From Mycolicibacterium cosmeticum (GTDB taxonomy: Bacteria; Actinomycetota; Actinomycetes; Mycobacteriales; Mycobacteriaceae): DNA of 64,000 nucleotides. The notes under the pieces were generated by a model that had not been told where the DNA came from, searched no databases, and saw nothing but the letters and a program-made list of their open reading frames with translations. Location of the stretch: positions 682,001-746,000 of the forward strand of contig NZ_CCBB010000001.1 in NCBI RefSeq assembly GCF_000613185.1, written 5' to 3'. How positions within the stretch are numbered: position 1 is the stretch's first letter; every line of letters starts with the position of its first letter. Of the stretch, positions 1-8,057 are shown piece by piece. A program made the position numbers and the translations under genes.

Positions 1-219
1 GTCGACGATCCTGGTGAGCGTGGGAGGGGCGATCGCCATCCCGGCGGACAACTCGCTCATGGTCAGTCCGTCACCGGAACGAAGCGCCCCGAGCACACGC
101 CACCCGTCCAGATTCGTGACGTCCGCGTCGAGAAGAGCGTTCGACAGTGTGCCGTTCCACCACCGCTCGACTCCGAACATTACTTCGGAAAGGCTCTCCA
201 AGCTCGTCGTGGAAGGCAC
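1..219 (-). CDS. MarR-family transcriptional regulator, N-terminal part (cut by window edge)
   Basis: Reading leftward from a GTG at 219, preceded by an AGGAG ribosome site, gives 73 residues before the window ends. The segment with Trp-Arg-Val-Leu, Asp-Gly-Leu-Thr-Met-Ser-Glu-Leu and Pro-Thr-Leu-Thr-Arg-Ile-Val-Asp is the helix-turn-helix entry typical of MarR proteins. It follows the DUF1097 gene by about 80 nt on the same strand, so it may be the last gene of the nitrile hydratase operon and its regulator; that role is inferred from position only. The C-terminal half is missing, so ligand-binding features cannot be judged. Confidence 0.72.
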   Translation of the reverse strand, partial: MPSTTSLESLSEVMFGVERWWNGTLSNALLDADVTNLDGWRVLGALRSGDGLTMSELSAGMAIAPPTLTRIVD

Positions 220-300
220 TTCGTCTCCTGCCTGAAGCTGTTGATCATCGGATACTCGTTGGGGTGCAGCATATCCCCGCCATGTGGACAGCCGTACCGA

Positions 301-822
301 TCATGCAGGCGCAGCGGTCTCGCCACCGTCGGGCAATCGCATCAGCCGCGCCACCACCGCAGCGCCCCATTCGGAAGCGATCCCGAACGTCGCCCCCACC
401 AAAGCGGTTGTCGCCGCGACAAGCGCCGGGTTGGACAACCCTGCGGAGGTGATCCCGTTGCCCGTGGCCGCGATGGTGCCGACCGTCATGGCGAACCCGA
501 AAACCACGGCCGGCGCCGCGGAGATCCAGCGCAGACGCGATGCCTGCACCATGGCCAGACTCCCGATTCCCACAGCGATGGCGAGCACCACGGCACTGCC
601 GGTGAACTGCACCGACAACAGCGTCAGTGTCGCGATCACAATACCCGCCCAATTGCATGCCACCGATTTCACGAACCCTGACCAACCCGATCCGACGAAG
701 AAGAACGAGGCCCAGGCCAGGAACAGCACCCACACCGGCAGCGGCCACACCGTTGCCGTCAACCATGTCGACACCGCGCCGAAGAAACCGACGCTGATCG
801 ACAATGCAGTCACCTTGGACAC
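301..822 (-). CDS. DUF1097-family inner-membrane protein
   Basis: A 173-residue, strongly hydrophobic protein with about five membrane segments, Gly/Ala-rich helices and a short charged C-terminus. Composition and length match the DUF1097 (YcdZ-like) family, whose function is not established. It lies 9 nt downstream of the nitrile hydratase accessory gene and is probably cotranscribed with it. A transport role (substrate, product or metal) is possible from the context but nothing in the sequence shows which. Confidence 0.7.
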   Translation of the reverse strand: MSKVTALSISVGFFGAVSTWLTATVWPLPVWVLFLAWASFFFVGSGWSGFVKSVACNWAGIVIATLTLLSVQFTGSAVVLAIAVGIGSLAMVQASRLRWISAAPAVVFGFAMTVGTIAATGNGITSAGLSNPALVAATTALVGATFGIASEWGAAVVARLMRLPDGGETAAPA

Positions 823-831
823 GCCACACTC

Positions 832-1209
832 CTAATGATGATGGTCATGGTCGTGATCGTGGCCGTGGTCATCGTGGGTCAAGTGCTCGAGCTCGACCCG
901 CGTCCGCTGCTCCAATGCATCGGCATCGAAGAAGTGCTTCTGCGCCGCCAGCCGGCAGAACGCTTCGCCGAACTGCCGGTAGTAGACGGCCGGGTCACAG
1001 ACATCGACGAGCCCGGACTCGTCGATCACCGCGATCAGATGGGTCTTGAACTCGTCCCATTCGAACGCGCCGGTCTTACACAAGTGCACCACCAAACCGA
1101 ACAATCGGCCTTGCCACGGGGCATCGAAGACCAATTCGCCGTTGGACCGGGGCAACGCCAGTGCGGCGCCTTCGATGTCGAATTCGGTGAAATCGAGGGT
1201 CGTCGACAT
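832..1209 (-). CDS. Nitrile hydratase accessory protein with His/Asp-rich C-terminal tail
   Basis: A 125-residue protein with the Trp-Gln-Gly-Arg, Phe-Glu-Trp-Asp-Glu-Phe and Tyr-Tyr-Arg-Gln-Phe pattern of nitrile hydratase accessory (P14K/beta-N-terminal-like) proteins. In cobalt enzymes such proteins are known to help metal insertion into the alpha subunit. Its ATG abuts the TAG stop of the alpha gene, so translation is probably coupled. The last 14 residues (112-125) are almost only His and Asp with one Gly, an obvious metal-binding tail. With the neighbouring CbtB-CbtA genes this suggests a cobalt-loading role, which is inference. Confidence 0.88.
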   Translation of the reverse strand: MSTTLDFTEFDIEGAALALPRSNGELVFDAPWQGRLFGLVVHLCKTGAFEWDEFKTHLIAVIDESGLVDVCDPAVYYRQFGEAFCRLAAQKHFFDADALEQRTRVELEHLTHDDHGHDHDHDHHH

Positions 1210-1806
1210 CTAAGCCCCCGGCCCGGCGCCGACCAGTGCGGTACCTACCATCGAGTCCCTGCTGATCAACGGAATCAGCTCTTCCACCGAAAGGCCCTCG
1301 GTGCCCGCTGGGCGCTGAGGTACCACCAGATAACGGATTTCGGCGCTGCTGTCCCAAACGTCGATGCTGACGTCGTCGGGCAGGGTCACACCGAACTCGG
1401 CGAGAACGCTGCGCGGTTCTTTGACCACTCGGGCCCGGTACTGGGGGTATTTGAACCACGCGGGCGGGATGCCCAGCAGCGTCCACGGGTAACACGAACA
1501 CAACGTGCACACGACGATGTTGTGCTTTTCCGCGGTGTTCTCCACCGCCACCATGTGTTCGGTCTGCAAACCGGTGAAGCCCATGTCCGCGATGGCGGCG
1601 GTGGCATCGCGCAGCAACCACTCCTTGTAGTCCGGATCCGTCCAGGCCCGCGCCACCACCTTGGCGCCGTTGACCGGACCCATGTCGTTCTCGAACGACG
1701 CCACCACCGCATCGACGGCCTCGGATTCAGCCAGCCCCTTCTCCACCATCAGCGACTCCAGCGCGTTGACCCGCGCTTCGACATCGGATAGCGACAACCA
1801 GTCCAT
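1210..1806 (-). CDS. Nitrile hydratase alpha subunit, cobalt type
   Basis: A 198-residue subunit that together with beta converts nitriles to amides in the cytoplasm. The metal claw is seen at residues 100-105 (Cys-Thr-Leu-Cys-Ser-Cys), followed by Tyr-Pro-Trp. Thr between the first cysteines marks the Co(III) class, whereas Fe enzymes carry Ser there. The ATG at 1806 follows an AGGAG site; the open frame continues upstream but the extension overlaps the end of beta and has no family similarity. Order beta-alpha-accessory is usual for cobalt enzymes. The gene lies 34 nt downstream of beta. Confidence 0.96.
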   Translation of the reverse strand: MDWLSLSDVEARVNALESLMVEKGLAESEAVDAVVASFENDMGPVNGAKVVARAWTDPDYKEWLLRDATAAIADMGFTGLQTEHMVAVENTAEKHNIVVCTLCSCYPWTLLGIPPAWFKYPQYRARVVKEPRSVLAEFGVTLPDDVSIDVWDSSAEIRYLVVPQRPAGTEGLSVEELIPLISRDSMVGTALVGAGPGA

Positions 1807-1840
1807 TTTCGTCAATCTCCTTGTGCTCTTCGGGGTTCGG

Positions 1841-2539
1841 TCAGTCGGTAACGGGTTCGAGGTAGTTCTCGAACAGATCGGCGTACAACTCGAACTGTTC
1901 GGGGGTGTGCTCACCCCACAGCTCGGTGGATGTGAAACGCACCATGTACAGCTGGTGCGGCTCGTCGGTCTGCCGGTGTGCGCTGGCAGCCGGATCGTGG
2001 TAGGCCCCATACTGTTTGGCGATCACACCGACGGCCCGATTGAGGTACCCCGGCAGCCGATTGTGCGTGGTCTCGTGGAGATTGCGCACGCGCACGGAGG
2101 CACCGACCTCGTAAGCCGGAGGGGCGTCCGCCGGCAGATCGTGCGGGGTGCCTTTCCACAGCACGTCGATCATCTGCTCGGCGAAGGGCGACAGCGTGTC
2201 CGGCTTGGCGGGGTGCGGCGTCATGTTGGGAGCTCCCAGCTCGGCCATCCGCGCGTCGATCTCGTCGTGGGTGATGTAGCCCTTGTCGTTGAGCAGTTTC
2301 TCCACCGAGAACAGCCAGTGCGCATAGTAGGTCGAGTCGGTGTAGTCGCTCCAGCGCATCAACTCGATACCGTGGCGCTGCTCGTCGAGGTTGAATGCGC
2401 CCTTGGCGATCGCCATCGCCGTGACGGCGTGCATCCGGCCTTCGAAAGGGTAACGCCAGTCCGGGATACCCGGCTCGAGGAACTCAGCGGCGATGGGCCC
2501 GAGCCCGTCGCGTCCCCCCACGTCGTGTGGGCCATGCAT
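1841..2539 (-). CDS. Nitrile hydratase beta subunit
   Basis: A 232-residue partner of the alpha subunit. It begins with Met-His-Gly-Pro-His-Asp-Val-Gly-Gly, the hallmark N-terminus of nitrile hydratase beta chains, which fixes the start at 2539; GGAGA lies upstream. The C-terminal part has the SH3-like barrel pattern (Val-Arg-Val-Arg-Asn, Arg-Leu-Pro-Gly-Tyr, Glu-Leu-Trp-Gly). It is the first gene of the leftward operon and diverges from cbtB across a 254-nt intergenic region that must hold both promoters. Confidence 0.95.
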   Translation of the reverse strand: MHGPHDVGGRDGLGPIAAEFLEPGIPDWRYPFEGRMHAVTAMAIAKGAFNLDEQRHGIELMRWSDYTDSTYYAHWLFSVEKLLNDKGYITHDEIDARMAELGAPNMTPHPAKPDTLSPFAEQMIDVLWKGTPHDLPADAPPAYEVGASVRVRNLHETTHNRLPGYLNRAVGVIAKQYGAYHDPAASAHRQTDEPHQLYMVRFTSTELWGEHTPEQFELYADLFENYLEPVTD

Positions 2540-2793
2540 AGCTAGGTCTCCGATCTTTGGTTCGTCGGTCAAATACTTCCGAAATACAAATAATCGCAGC
2601 CGGCCGGGTATCGCAATCGGAACGGCTCGCCGTAACACAGCTTTTACGCAGCGCCCCTTCCGCTGTTACGACTTGGTTTCCAAACAGGCCAAACACCAGT
2701 CTTGTGTTGACGCGACCATCGACAGGCCAACAGAATCCAGGTGGCAACCAATAGTTGCGCAATGGAAGTAATCAGCTCCGGAAGGATCGAACA
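2540..2793. promoter_or_regulatory. Divergent control region between nitrile hydratase and cobalt-transport operons
   Basis: This region separates the nitrile hydratase beta and cbtB starts. It is AT-richer next to beta (about 2560-2600). An inverted repeat with 7-bp arms (CGTAACA at 2631-2637 and TGTTACG at 2664-2670) could bind a shared regulator such as the MarR protein. A TTGACG near 2706 with CAGAAT 18 nt on is a possible promoter for cbtB. I found no cobalamin-riboswitch box. The promoter assignments are weak. Confidence 0.4.
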
Positions 2794-3021
2794 ATGACCG
2801 CATCACACACCTCCGCCGGCACCCGATCGGTCGCCGTCGAGACACCCGACAGCACGGTCGTCGCAACCGCCCTGTGGCTGACCACCACCGTCACCCTGGC
2901 TCTGATCGCCTACTACTTCCTCGGGTACGACCAGGGAGCCGTGTCGGTCTTCGGCGCCGACACACATGTCCACGAGCTCTTCCACGACGCTCGGCACATG
3001 CTGGGCTTCCCCTGCCACTGA
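2794..3021 (+). CDS. cbtB: CbtB, small cobalt-transporter subunit
   Basis: A 75-residue protein with one membrane helix (about residues 23-45) and a C-terminus ending in Val-His-Glu-Leu-Phe-His-Asp-Ala-Arg-His, then Phe-Pro-Cys-His. The His-rich tail after a single helix is diagnostic of CbtB, the small partner of CbtA in a proposed cobalt importer. The ATG at 2794 has GGAAGGA upstream; an earlier in-frame ATG at 2755 lacks one. CbtB usually sits under a B12 riboswitch beside cobalamin genes. Here it stands next to a cobalt enzyme, so its likely job is to feed the hydratase. Confidence 0.88.
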   Translation: MTASHTSAGTRSVAVETPDSTVVATALWLTTTVTLALIAYYFLGYDQGAVSVFGADTHVHELFHDARHMLGFPCH

Positions 3022-3033
3022 GAGCCCCTCGAC

Positions 3034-3849
3034 ATGGAAAAGAAGTACACAGCGATCGGCTTGGGGTCGGGGCTGGTGGCCGGCGTGGTGTCATTCGGGT
3101 ATGCGCGAACGATGATCACCCCGCTCATCGACACGGCGATCCGTTACGAGGCGGACCGGTCGCACGCCGAAGCGGCACTCAGCGGCGCACATTCGCACGA
3201 GCACGAGATCTTCAGCCGGGCATTCCAGCAGAACGTCGGCGCCGGCGCCGGCACGATTCTGTTCTGCATCGTGATGGGTGCGCTGTTCGCGGTGGCTTTC
3301 ACCGTGGCGGTGCGGTTGCTGCAACGTCGCGTCGCGGTCAGTGAGCGAGGCGTCGCCGGATGGTCGGCGCTCGCCGCCTTCGTTTCGATCACCCTCGTGC
3401 CGTCGCTGGCCTACCCACCCAATCCACCCGGTGTCGGTCTGGAGGAGACCATCGGCGATCGGACCACCGCCTACCTGGTGATCGTGCTCGCCTCCGTGGC
3501 GTTGGCCGTGGTCGCGGTGGTGATCGGGGTCCGGCTCACGGCAAAGTTCGGCGCGGCGCTCTCGGCCACGCTGAGCTTCGTCGGATATGCGCTGGCGATG
3601 TGCGCCATCGCGGCGGCACTGCCCTCCTTCCACGAGGTGCCGCTCGCACTCACCGCACCCACAGGCGAGCTCGTGTTCGGCGGCTTTCCCGCAGAAGTGT
3701 TGAGCGACTTCCGGATCGGATCACTCGTCGGCCAGGCGATCATGTGGGCGGTGATCGGAACCGGATTCGCGCTGCTACTCCCCGGCCGACGCCACCACTC
3801 CGACGCCCCCATCCCCAACGTGACGAAGGTACTGCATGGACATCGTTGA
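3034..3849 (+). CDS. cbtA: CbtA, membrane subunit of proposed cobalt transporter
   Basis: A 271-residue protein with about six membrane segments. Outside the membrane, residues 43-59 carry His, Glu, His-Ser-His-Glu-His-Glu, which are likely metal ligands, and another His pair lies near the C-terminus. Gene order cbtB-cbtA with 12 nt between and the length match the CbtA family. Its 3' end overlaps the next gene by 14 nt, showing that cobalt uptake and amide hydrolysis share one transcript. Cobalt specificity rests on family knowledge and on the neighbouring cobalt hydratase. Confidence 0.88.
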   Translation: MEKKYTAIGLGSGLVAGVVSFGYARTMITPLIDTAIRYEADRSHAEAALSGAHSHEHEIFSRAFQQNVGAGAGTILFCIVMGALFAVAFTVAVRLLQRRVAVSERGVAGWSALAAFVSITLVPSLAYPPNPPGVGLEETIGDRTTAYLVIVLASVALAVVAVVIGVRLTAKFGAALSATLSFVGYALAMCAIAAALPSFHEVPLALTAPTGELVFGGFPAEVLSDFRIGSLVGQAIMWAVIGTGFALLLPGRRHHSDAPIPNVTKVLHGHR

Positions 3850-4834
3850 ATTCACCCCCACACCGGACCAGTACGTCTGGACCTTCGGCGGGGCCGAACC
3901 GGCACTCGAAGTGGCACCGGGCACGGCACTGCAGCTCTGGACAGAAGACGCGTTCGCCGGTCGGGTCACGTCACGAACAGACAAACCGAGTCAAGTGCTC
4001 AACCCCAAGGAACTCAACCCCCAGACCGGCCCCTTCTACGTCACCGGCGCCGAACCCGGAGACACCCTCGCCATCCACATCGTCTCGCTGGAGCCGGCCC
4101 GGGACTGGGCCGCCTCGACAACGATCCCACTGTTCGGCGCCCTCACCGGCACTGACCGAACCGCCGGATTACAAAGTCCCCTAACCGAACTCACCTGGAT
4201 CTACGAGGTCGACCGGGCCGCCGCGCTGGCGACCTTCGTCGCCCACGAAACCGATTTCACGATGACGCTGCCGCTGGCGCCGATGCTGGGGACCGTCGGC
4301 GTCGCGCCGGCGCTGCGTGAGGTCCGCACCACGCTGGTACCCGACTACTTCGGCGGGAACATGGACACCCCGGAGTTGCGCGCCGGCACGACGGTGTACC
4401 TCGGTGTCAACGTCGAAGGCGCGCTGTTCTCGGTCGGCGACGGCCATTACCGGCAGGGGGAAGGTGAAACCTGCGGCACCGCACTCGAAGGCGCGATGAA
4501 CGTCCGCCTGATCGTCGACCTGATCAAGGGCGGCGCACCGGCCTGGCCGCGGTTCGAACACGACGACGCCCTGCTCACCGTGGGGTCCGCCCGACCGCTC
4601 GAGGATGCCTGGCGATGCTCGCAGGTCGAGATGGTGCGATGGCTGCAGGAGCTCTACCACCTGGGCCAACTCGATGCGTACCAACTGTGTAGCCAACTCT
4701 GCCGGTCGCCCTTGGCCAATGTCGTCGACGTGAACTACAGCGCGGTCACCAAGATCGACAAGGGGTTGTTGCCGGCCGCCACCGCCTATCACGGCACGCA
4801 CGCCCGGCTGCGCCAGTTGGCGCAGACCCTGTAA
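3836..4834 (+). CDS. Acetamidase/formamidase family amide hydrolase
   Basis: A 332-residue FmdA/AmdA-family protein that hydrolyses short amides to acid and ammonia. Family features include the N-terminal Thr-Pro-Asp-Gln-Tyr-Val-Trp-Thr-Phe, the Gly-Pro-Phe-Tyr-Val-Thr-Gly-Ala-Glu-Pro-Gly-Asp-Thr-Leu stretch and the Gly-Asp-Gly-His-Tyr...Gly-Glu-Gly-Glu segment that places metal ligands. The start overlaps the cbtA end. It would take the amide made by nitrile hydratase one step further. Most mycobacterial nitrile clusters I know of pair with amidase-signature enzymes, so this family is the less usual partner. The actual substrate is not readable from sequence. Confidence 0.88.
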   Translation: MDIVEFTPTPDQYVWTFGGAEPALEVAPGTALQLWTEDAFAGRVTSRTDKPSQVLNPKELNPQTGPFYVTGAEPGDTLAIHIVSLEPARDWAASTTIPLFGALTGTDRTAGLQSPLTELTWIYEVDRAAALATFVAHETDFTMTLPLAPMLGTVGVAPALREVRTTLVPDYFGGNMDTPELRAGTTVYLGVNVEGALFSVGDGHYRQGEGETCGTALEGAMNVRLIVDLIKGGAPAWPRFEHDDALLTVGSARPLEDAWRCSQVEMVRWLQELYHLGQLDAYQLCSQLCRSPLANVVDVNYSAVTKIDKGLLPAATAYHGTHARLRQLAQTL

Positions 4835-4851
4835 CGGCGGTCCTGCACTTC

Positions 4852-4901
4852 GGCGCCGGTGGTGCGAGTACGGCTTCTCACACTTCGTATCCACCGGCGC
4901 C
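4852..4901 (+). terminator. Hairpin after the acetamidase gene
   Basis: Perfect 11-bp arms GGCGCCGGTGG (4852-4862) and CCACCGGCGCC (4891-4901) enclose a 28-nt loop whose ends can pair further. It begins 17 nt after the acetamidase stop. There is no T run, as is common for actinobacterial terminators. It probably ends the cbtB-cbtA-amidase transcript. Confidence 0.5.
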
Positions 4902-5855
4902 TCGGTGACCTGCGCCCATTGCAGCGTCCTCACGACGCATCCATTCGACGATGTTGGGTGGCCGATGAACGGGCCAAGCGCTGCAACATATTCGCTATCG
5001 TCGCTACGTCGACGACAGGCTGACTGCAGCAAGGCGTCACACCGATAAGGGCAAGGCGGTCGAGCATATGGCTAGGCCACGTGATATCTGGCCGGCTGTT
5101 GCTCAGTTTGCGCCACCTGACGCACGCGCACACCACAGGGTCATCACATCCAAAGGCAACAGACGCCTCTACCGCGACATGGGGCCGCCAGGAAATTCCG
5201 GGCGGATACCTCGCCGGCGGGTGCTGCGCATCGAACTCGTCAGCGTGGTGGTCGGCGCGGCCGGAGCGCGTGGCGGCAGATCCATCAGGACTAGCAGCAA
5301 CGCGCCCCCGTGTATGAGGTGAATTTTTCGTCGATAAACGAGCTATCGATATCTCCCTACATAGCATTGCCCCAATCTGTTTCGCTGCGGTAAACCGCTC
5401 ATAATCCCCCCAATCCATACCTCCTAACATTTGCCAAAATATCAAGCATGGGCTTGGCATTTGAGTCAGATGAGAACTTCGCAGGATAAGCTATGATTGT
5501 GCCGCCCAGCGCTGCTGCCTGTAGCCAACTCCCACAGTTCGCGCCAGAAAGCAAACATTTCCACATACACGCGAATGAACCCTCTTAATGGGTATGAACT
5601 GCACTCTTACCCCAACTCGAGCATAGCTCCACCCTTAGTCACGAATACTAGCTAATTTTAAATTAGGTAACCTTTGTTTTGCTATTGCGGCGATATTTCT
5701 GCGCATTTACCCGACTCTGGTCCATTACCGATTGCGTCTCCATAACCCTGTTGCCGGGATTTACCAGTCGGTTATGTCTCGAAAAGCAATAAGTGCGTTT
5801 ACAGTTCTTTCCGAACCCGCCTTGCAGGTCCGACCGAATGCGTGAGGGGAAAGTT
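4902..5855. other. Long non-coding region with an AT-rich half
   Basis: No open frame here has plausible codon structure or family similarity. From about 5320 to 5855 the composition is clearly poorer in GC than the rest of the window, judged by eye. At 5652-5666 lies CTAATTTTAAATTAG, an almost perfect palindrome. The AT-rich half runs straight into the secreted hydrolase gene and is probably its promoter and silencing region. AT-rich DNA in mycobacteria is typically covered by the nucleoid protein Lsr2; that it happens here is inference. Confidence 0.5.
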
Positions 5856-8024
5856 ATGGCCAGAAAGTGGGCGCCTGGTATGCGATGGATGACCGCTGCC
5901 CTCGCGGTCACGCTGGCCGCAGTGGTCGAGCTCGCGGTAGTGCATCCGTCTGTGCCGCGACCGGCGAGCGGGGTGGTTGCGATGGCGCAGCCGGACCGGT
6001 CGCGGGCCCACATCCGCACTGTCTCCTACAACATTGCACTGATGTCGTCCATCGATACCTCCTCGACAACGACGGGGGTGGCTGACTCGCAGCTGTATTT
6101 CATGGACTCCGCAGAACTGTCCACAGCGATCTCCGAACTAAAAGCCATGGGCGTCACCCAGGTTCGAGTATTCCTGCCCTGGGCGGCCATCGAAACTGCG
6201 GACGACACGTACAACTGGACTCAGGCAGACGCTCTGCTCAATGCACTGTCGGACGCCGGGATCGCCGTGGACGCCGCGATCACCAGCACGCCCACCTGGG
6301 CGTCGTCGGATACCAGCTCTGCCTACGGCGCGCCCACATCGACCAGCGATTACGCCAGCTTCGTCACCGAACTCGCCGAACGATATGGAACCACCGCCAA
6401 CAACGGTGACGCCAAGATCGCCGCCTACGAGATCTGGAACGAGCCCAACGGGTCGACCGGATGGGCGCCGACACCGGACGCCACCGCCTACACCGAACTG
6501 CTCAAGGCGGCCTACACCGCCATCAAAGCCGTTGACCCCGACGCCACCGTCGTTGGCGGAGTGCTGGGGGCCGGCGTCACTTCCGGCACGTCGACAGTCA
6601 ACCCCGTCACCTTCCTCGAAGAAATGTACGCCGCCGGAGCCGAAGGATATTTCGACGCACTGTCGTTTCATCCCTACAACTACAGCAGTGACTTCACCGA
6701 CGGTGCATCCACCACCAACAGCCCCTATCAGGAGTTACAGGCGCTACGTGCGCTGATGGACGCCAACGGTGACACCGACAAACTCGTCTGGGCCACCGAG
6801 TACGGCATCCCGACCTCACTCGTCACGCAATCCCAACAAGCCGCCTATATCGCCGACTTCCTCACCGCTTGGGCCTCCCTCGAGGGCGTTGGACCGACCT
6901 TCATCTACTCGTTGGTCGACCTCGCCACCGGCGACGGCGTCGACCAGGACAACTTCGGACTCTTCACCTCCGACTGGACCCCCAAACTGGCGGTCGAAGT
7001 CCTCGAACAATGGATCGCCAACCAGACCGTCCCCGACTGGGCCACCGACACCTCCACGCCTACCTTGCAAGCGCTGTTGACCCAACTGGTCCGCAACATC
7101 GTCGCCACCGTCACTGCCCCGTTCACCCAACTGGCTAAGGGCCTCACCAGTATCACCACCGCCCTGAGCACCGCGGCCGTCTCCATCCGAACCCAGCTGA
7201 CTGCCGGCGTGGCCAGCCTCACCACCGGGTTCAAAACACTCACCACAACCATTGCGACCGCATTGAAGAACCTCGCCAGCTCCCTGCAGAAGGCCGGCAC
7301 CACGTCCGCAACCACAACCGAGACGGCCGTGACCACAGACTCCACCGAAGCCACCACACTCACGGCCGAGGCCACCGCGACAGCGGTGAGCACCAAAACC
7401 AGCCTCCTGGCAACAACAAGCACCACCGCAGCTACAGCAAAATCGACGACCGCAGAAGACGAGTCGGCCACCACTGACACCATCACCGATGCCGAGAGCA
7501 CCAGCGCCCCCACAGCCGCCGACTCCGGTACCGGTACCGGTACCGGTACCGGTACCGGTACCGCCGCCGACTCCGGTACCGGTACCGGTACTGCGACCAG
7601 CACTACATCCGATGCCGACACCACTACTGCAACCAGCACTAAGTCCGATGCCGGTACCGGTACCGATACTGCAACCAGCACTAAATCCGGTGCCGCCCAG
7701 GGCACGACCCCGTCAGCTGATACCGGCACCGGAAAAGCGCAGGCCACCGGCGCGGATACCGCCCCGACCACCGCAAGCGCCACCACGGCCGCGAATCAGA
7801 CCGCCGGGGGCAAGTCGACGACCAAGACCGACAACGCAACTGAAACCGGCACAAGAACCGCGCACCCACGACGCGACAAGACATCTGCCGCGAGTAGTCA
7901 GAACGTCACTGCTGACAAGTCGGACTCAACGGGGTCCACGAGTTCCCGTCAACGCCAGCGCACCAACAATCGCACACCGGCCTCCACGGCCTCCACCGAT
8001 CAATCGCACTTCGCCAACCCGTGA
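5856..8024 (+). CDS. Secreted clan GH-A glycoside hydrolase with Thr/Ala-rich tail
   Basis: A 722-residue protein. A basic N-terminus and hydrophobic helix (about residues 12-30) form a signal peptide or anchor. Residues about 75-390 are a TIM-barrel hydrolase. Ile-Trp-Asn-Glu-Pro places the acid/base Glu196, and Ala-Thr-Glu-Tyr-Gly places the nucleophile Glu315, as in GH39/GH5-type enzymes (PslG/xylosidase-like). A helical region (about 395-475) then leads into some 240 residues of Thr, Ala and Ser with Gly-Thr repeats and a basic end. There is no LPXTG motif. ATG 5856 is chosen because GAGGGGAAAG precedes it; in-frame ATGs at 5793 and 5838 lack this. It probably acts on a cell-surface or environmental polysaccharide; the substrate is unknown. 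Confidence 0.78.
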   Translation: MARKWAPGMRWMTAALAVTLAAVVELAVVHPSVPRPASGVVAMAQPDRSRAHIRTVSYNIALMSSIDTSSTTTGVADSQLYFMDSAELSTAISELKAMGVTQVRVFLPWAAIETADDTYNWTQADALLNALSDAGIAVDAAITSTPTWASSDTSSAYGAPTSTSDYASFVTELAERYGTTANNGDAKIAAYEIWNEPNGSTGWAPTPDATAYTELLKAAYTAIKAVDPDATVVGGVLGAGVTSGTSTVNPVTFLEEMYAAGAEGYFDALSFHPYNYSSDFTDGASTTNSPYQELQALRALMDANGDTDKLVWATEYGIPTSLVTQSQQAAYIADFLTAWASLEGVGPTFIYSLVDLATGDGVDQDNFGLFTSDWTPKLAVEVLEQWIANQTVPDWATDTSTPTLQALLTQLVRNIVATVTAPFTQLAKGLTSITTALSTAAVSIRTQLTAGVASLTTGFKTLTTTIATALKNLASSLQKAGTTSATTTETAVTTDSTEATTLTAEATATAVSTKTSLLATTSTTAATAKSTTAEDESATTDTITDAESTSAPTAADSGTGTGTGTGTGTAADSGTGTGTATSTTSDADTTTATSTKSDAGTGTDTATSTKSGAAQGTTPSADTGTGKAQATGADTAPTTASATTAANQTAGGKSTTKTDNATETGTRTAHPRRDKTSAASSQNVTADKSDSTGSTSSRQRQRTNNRTPASTASTDQSHFANP
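7527..7664 (+). repeat. GGTACC hexanucleotide repeat tracts inside the hydrolase tail
   Basis: Six tandem GGTACC units (7527-7562), then two plus a partial unit (7575-7590), then two more (7653-7664). Each unit is a palindrome and encodes Gly-Thr. The 6-nt unit keeps the frame, so slippage would change tail length without breaking the protein. A Thr-Ala-Thr-Ser-Thr-Lys-Ser-Asp-Ala-like peptide repeat surrounds the tracts. Confidence 0.9.
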
Positions 8025-8057
8025 CAACCATGAACACTTCGGCAATAGTGTTCACCC

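Noticed and set aside
2540..2793. Cobalamin riboswitch before cbtB
   Set aside because: CbtB genes often have one, but I could not find the conserved B12 box or the expected long structured leader in 254 nt.
4930..5460. 176-residue open frame on the minus strand in the long intergenic region
   Set aside because: It has no ribosome site, a scrambled composition with many Cys/Pro/Arg, no recognisable motif, and it crosses the composition change at about 5320.
6905..7786. 293-residue Val/Ser-rich frame antisense to the secreted hydrolase
   Set aside because: It mirrors the repetitive Thr/Ala codons of the real gene, which has a signal peptide, catalytic residues and a ribosome site.
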